Assembly (NCBI GenBank): GCA_030220185.1
Contig: JASPKZ010010239.1
Location: 1,878,001 to 1,942,000, forward strand
Reading direction: 5' to 3'
Source of the DNA: Diploptera punctata
Taxonomy: Eukaryota > Arthropoda > Insecta > Blattodea > Blaberidae
DNA length: 64,000 nt
Shown here: positions 63,971-64,000 of the stretch, piece after piece
Layout of the letters: each line of letters begins with the position of its first letter
Position numbering within the stretch: position 1 is the first letter of the stretch
Notes under the pieces: generated by a model
Databases searched by the model: none
The model's input: only the letters and a program-made list of their open reading frames with translations
What the model was told of the DNA's origin: nothing
Made by a program: the position numbers and the translations under genes

Positions 63971-64000
63971 AAGATATGACGTTCACTGGTATTTTTTTTA

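Larger units (their letters stand above)
61904..64000 (+). mobile_element. Tc1/IS630-type transposon, 3' end beyond the window
   Basis: The left end is probably tacaggatgtttcagaaaac (61903 onward), resembling Tc1/mariner termini. A transposase relic follows at 62678-63960. It carries secondary inserts: a palindrome (62158-62246), a tRNA-like piece (62345-62450) and a TTAA-flanked MITE (63478-63789). The right terminal repeat is not in the window. Confidence 0.75.

Overview
The window looks like gene-poor, transposon-saturated DNA from an insect. It is AT-rich and has no bacterial-style operons. It is full of degenerate non-LTR retrotransposons (LINEs), tRNA-derived SINEs, Tc1/mariner and Helitron-like DNA transposons, and long AT and ATT microsatellites. 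The commonest LINE encodes a C-terminus of the type GHVARMGNERRAWKLLVGKP, which I associate with cockroach and termite genomes (Blattodea). That species hint is recollection, not proof. I find no convincing host gene. Almost every open frame is a piece of a mobile element.

Local names used below: RTE-A is the dominant RTE-like LINE, about 18 pieces, ending in GTAA or GTTA repeats. RTE-B, C and D are single-copy relatives. RTE-E ends in GAA repeats. RTE-F is one 4.3 kb full-length element. CR1-like marks LINEs with a conserved hairpin and a TCTAA, ATT or TAAA tail. S1 to S5 are tRNA-derived SINE families. R is a short dispersed repeat of unknown nature.

Layout. 1-9.9 kb: RTE-A fragments, S1-S3, a retroposon with target-site duplication, an RTE-D pseudogene, then a 277-bp tandem array. 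9.9-15.5 kb: broken mariner, foldback MITE, an SINE split by RTE-A, more RTE-A. 15.5-30 kb: a Helitron-like element carrying SINE S4, LINE C-termini of several clades, RTE-E, a hAT-like fragment, an RTE-A reverse transcriptase and an ORF with a restriction-like-endonuclease-type signature. 30-43 kb: three CR1-like elements, one split by an inverted relative and one by a tRNA-like element and an internally deleted mariner, plus an RTE-A copy with a clean duplication. 43-46 kb: a MITE and a near-palindrome of two head-to-head Penelope-like 3' ends. 46.6-52.1 kb: an RTE-A copy split by full-length RTE-F and again by RTE-E. 52-64 kb: S5, Helitron-like ends, the longest RTE-A copy, a 1.5-kb inverted duplication, RTE-E and a Tc1-like element split by a piggyBac-type MITE.

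The genes do not form a pathway. What can be read is an insertion history. At least seven insertions have target-site duplications readable by eye, and nesting gives their relative order. The most unusual items are the Penelope-like inverted pair, the LINE 3' hairpin with paired base changes, the link between RTE-A subtype and tail repeat, the near-identical tRNA-like cassettes, and the TTAA MITE inside a transposase gene.
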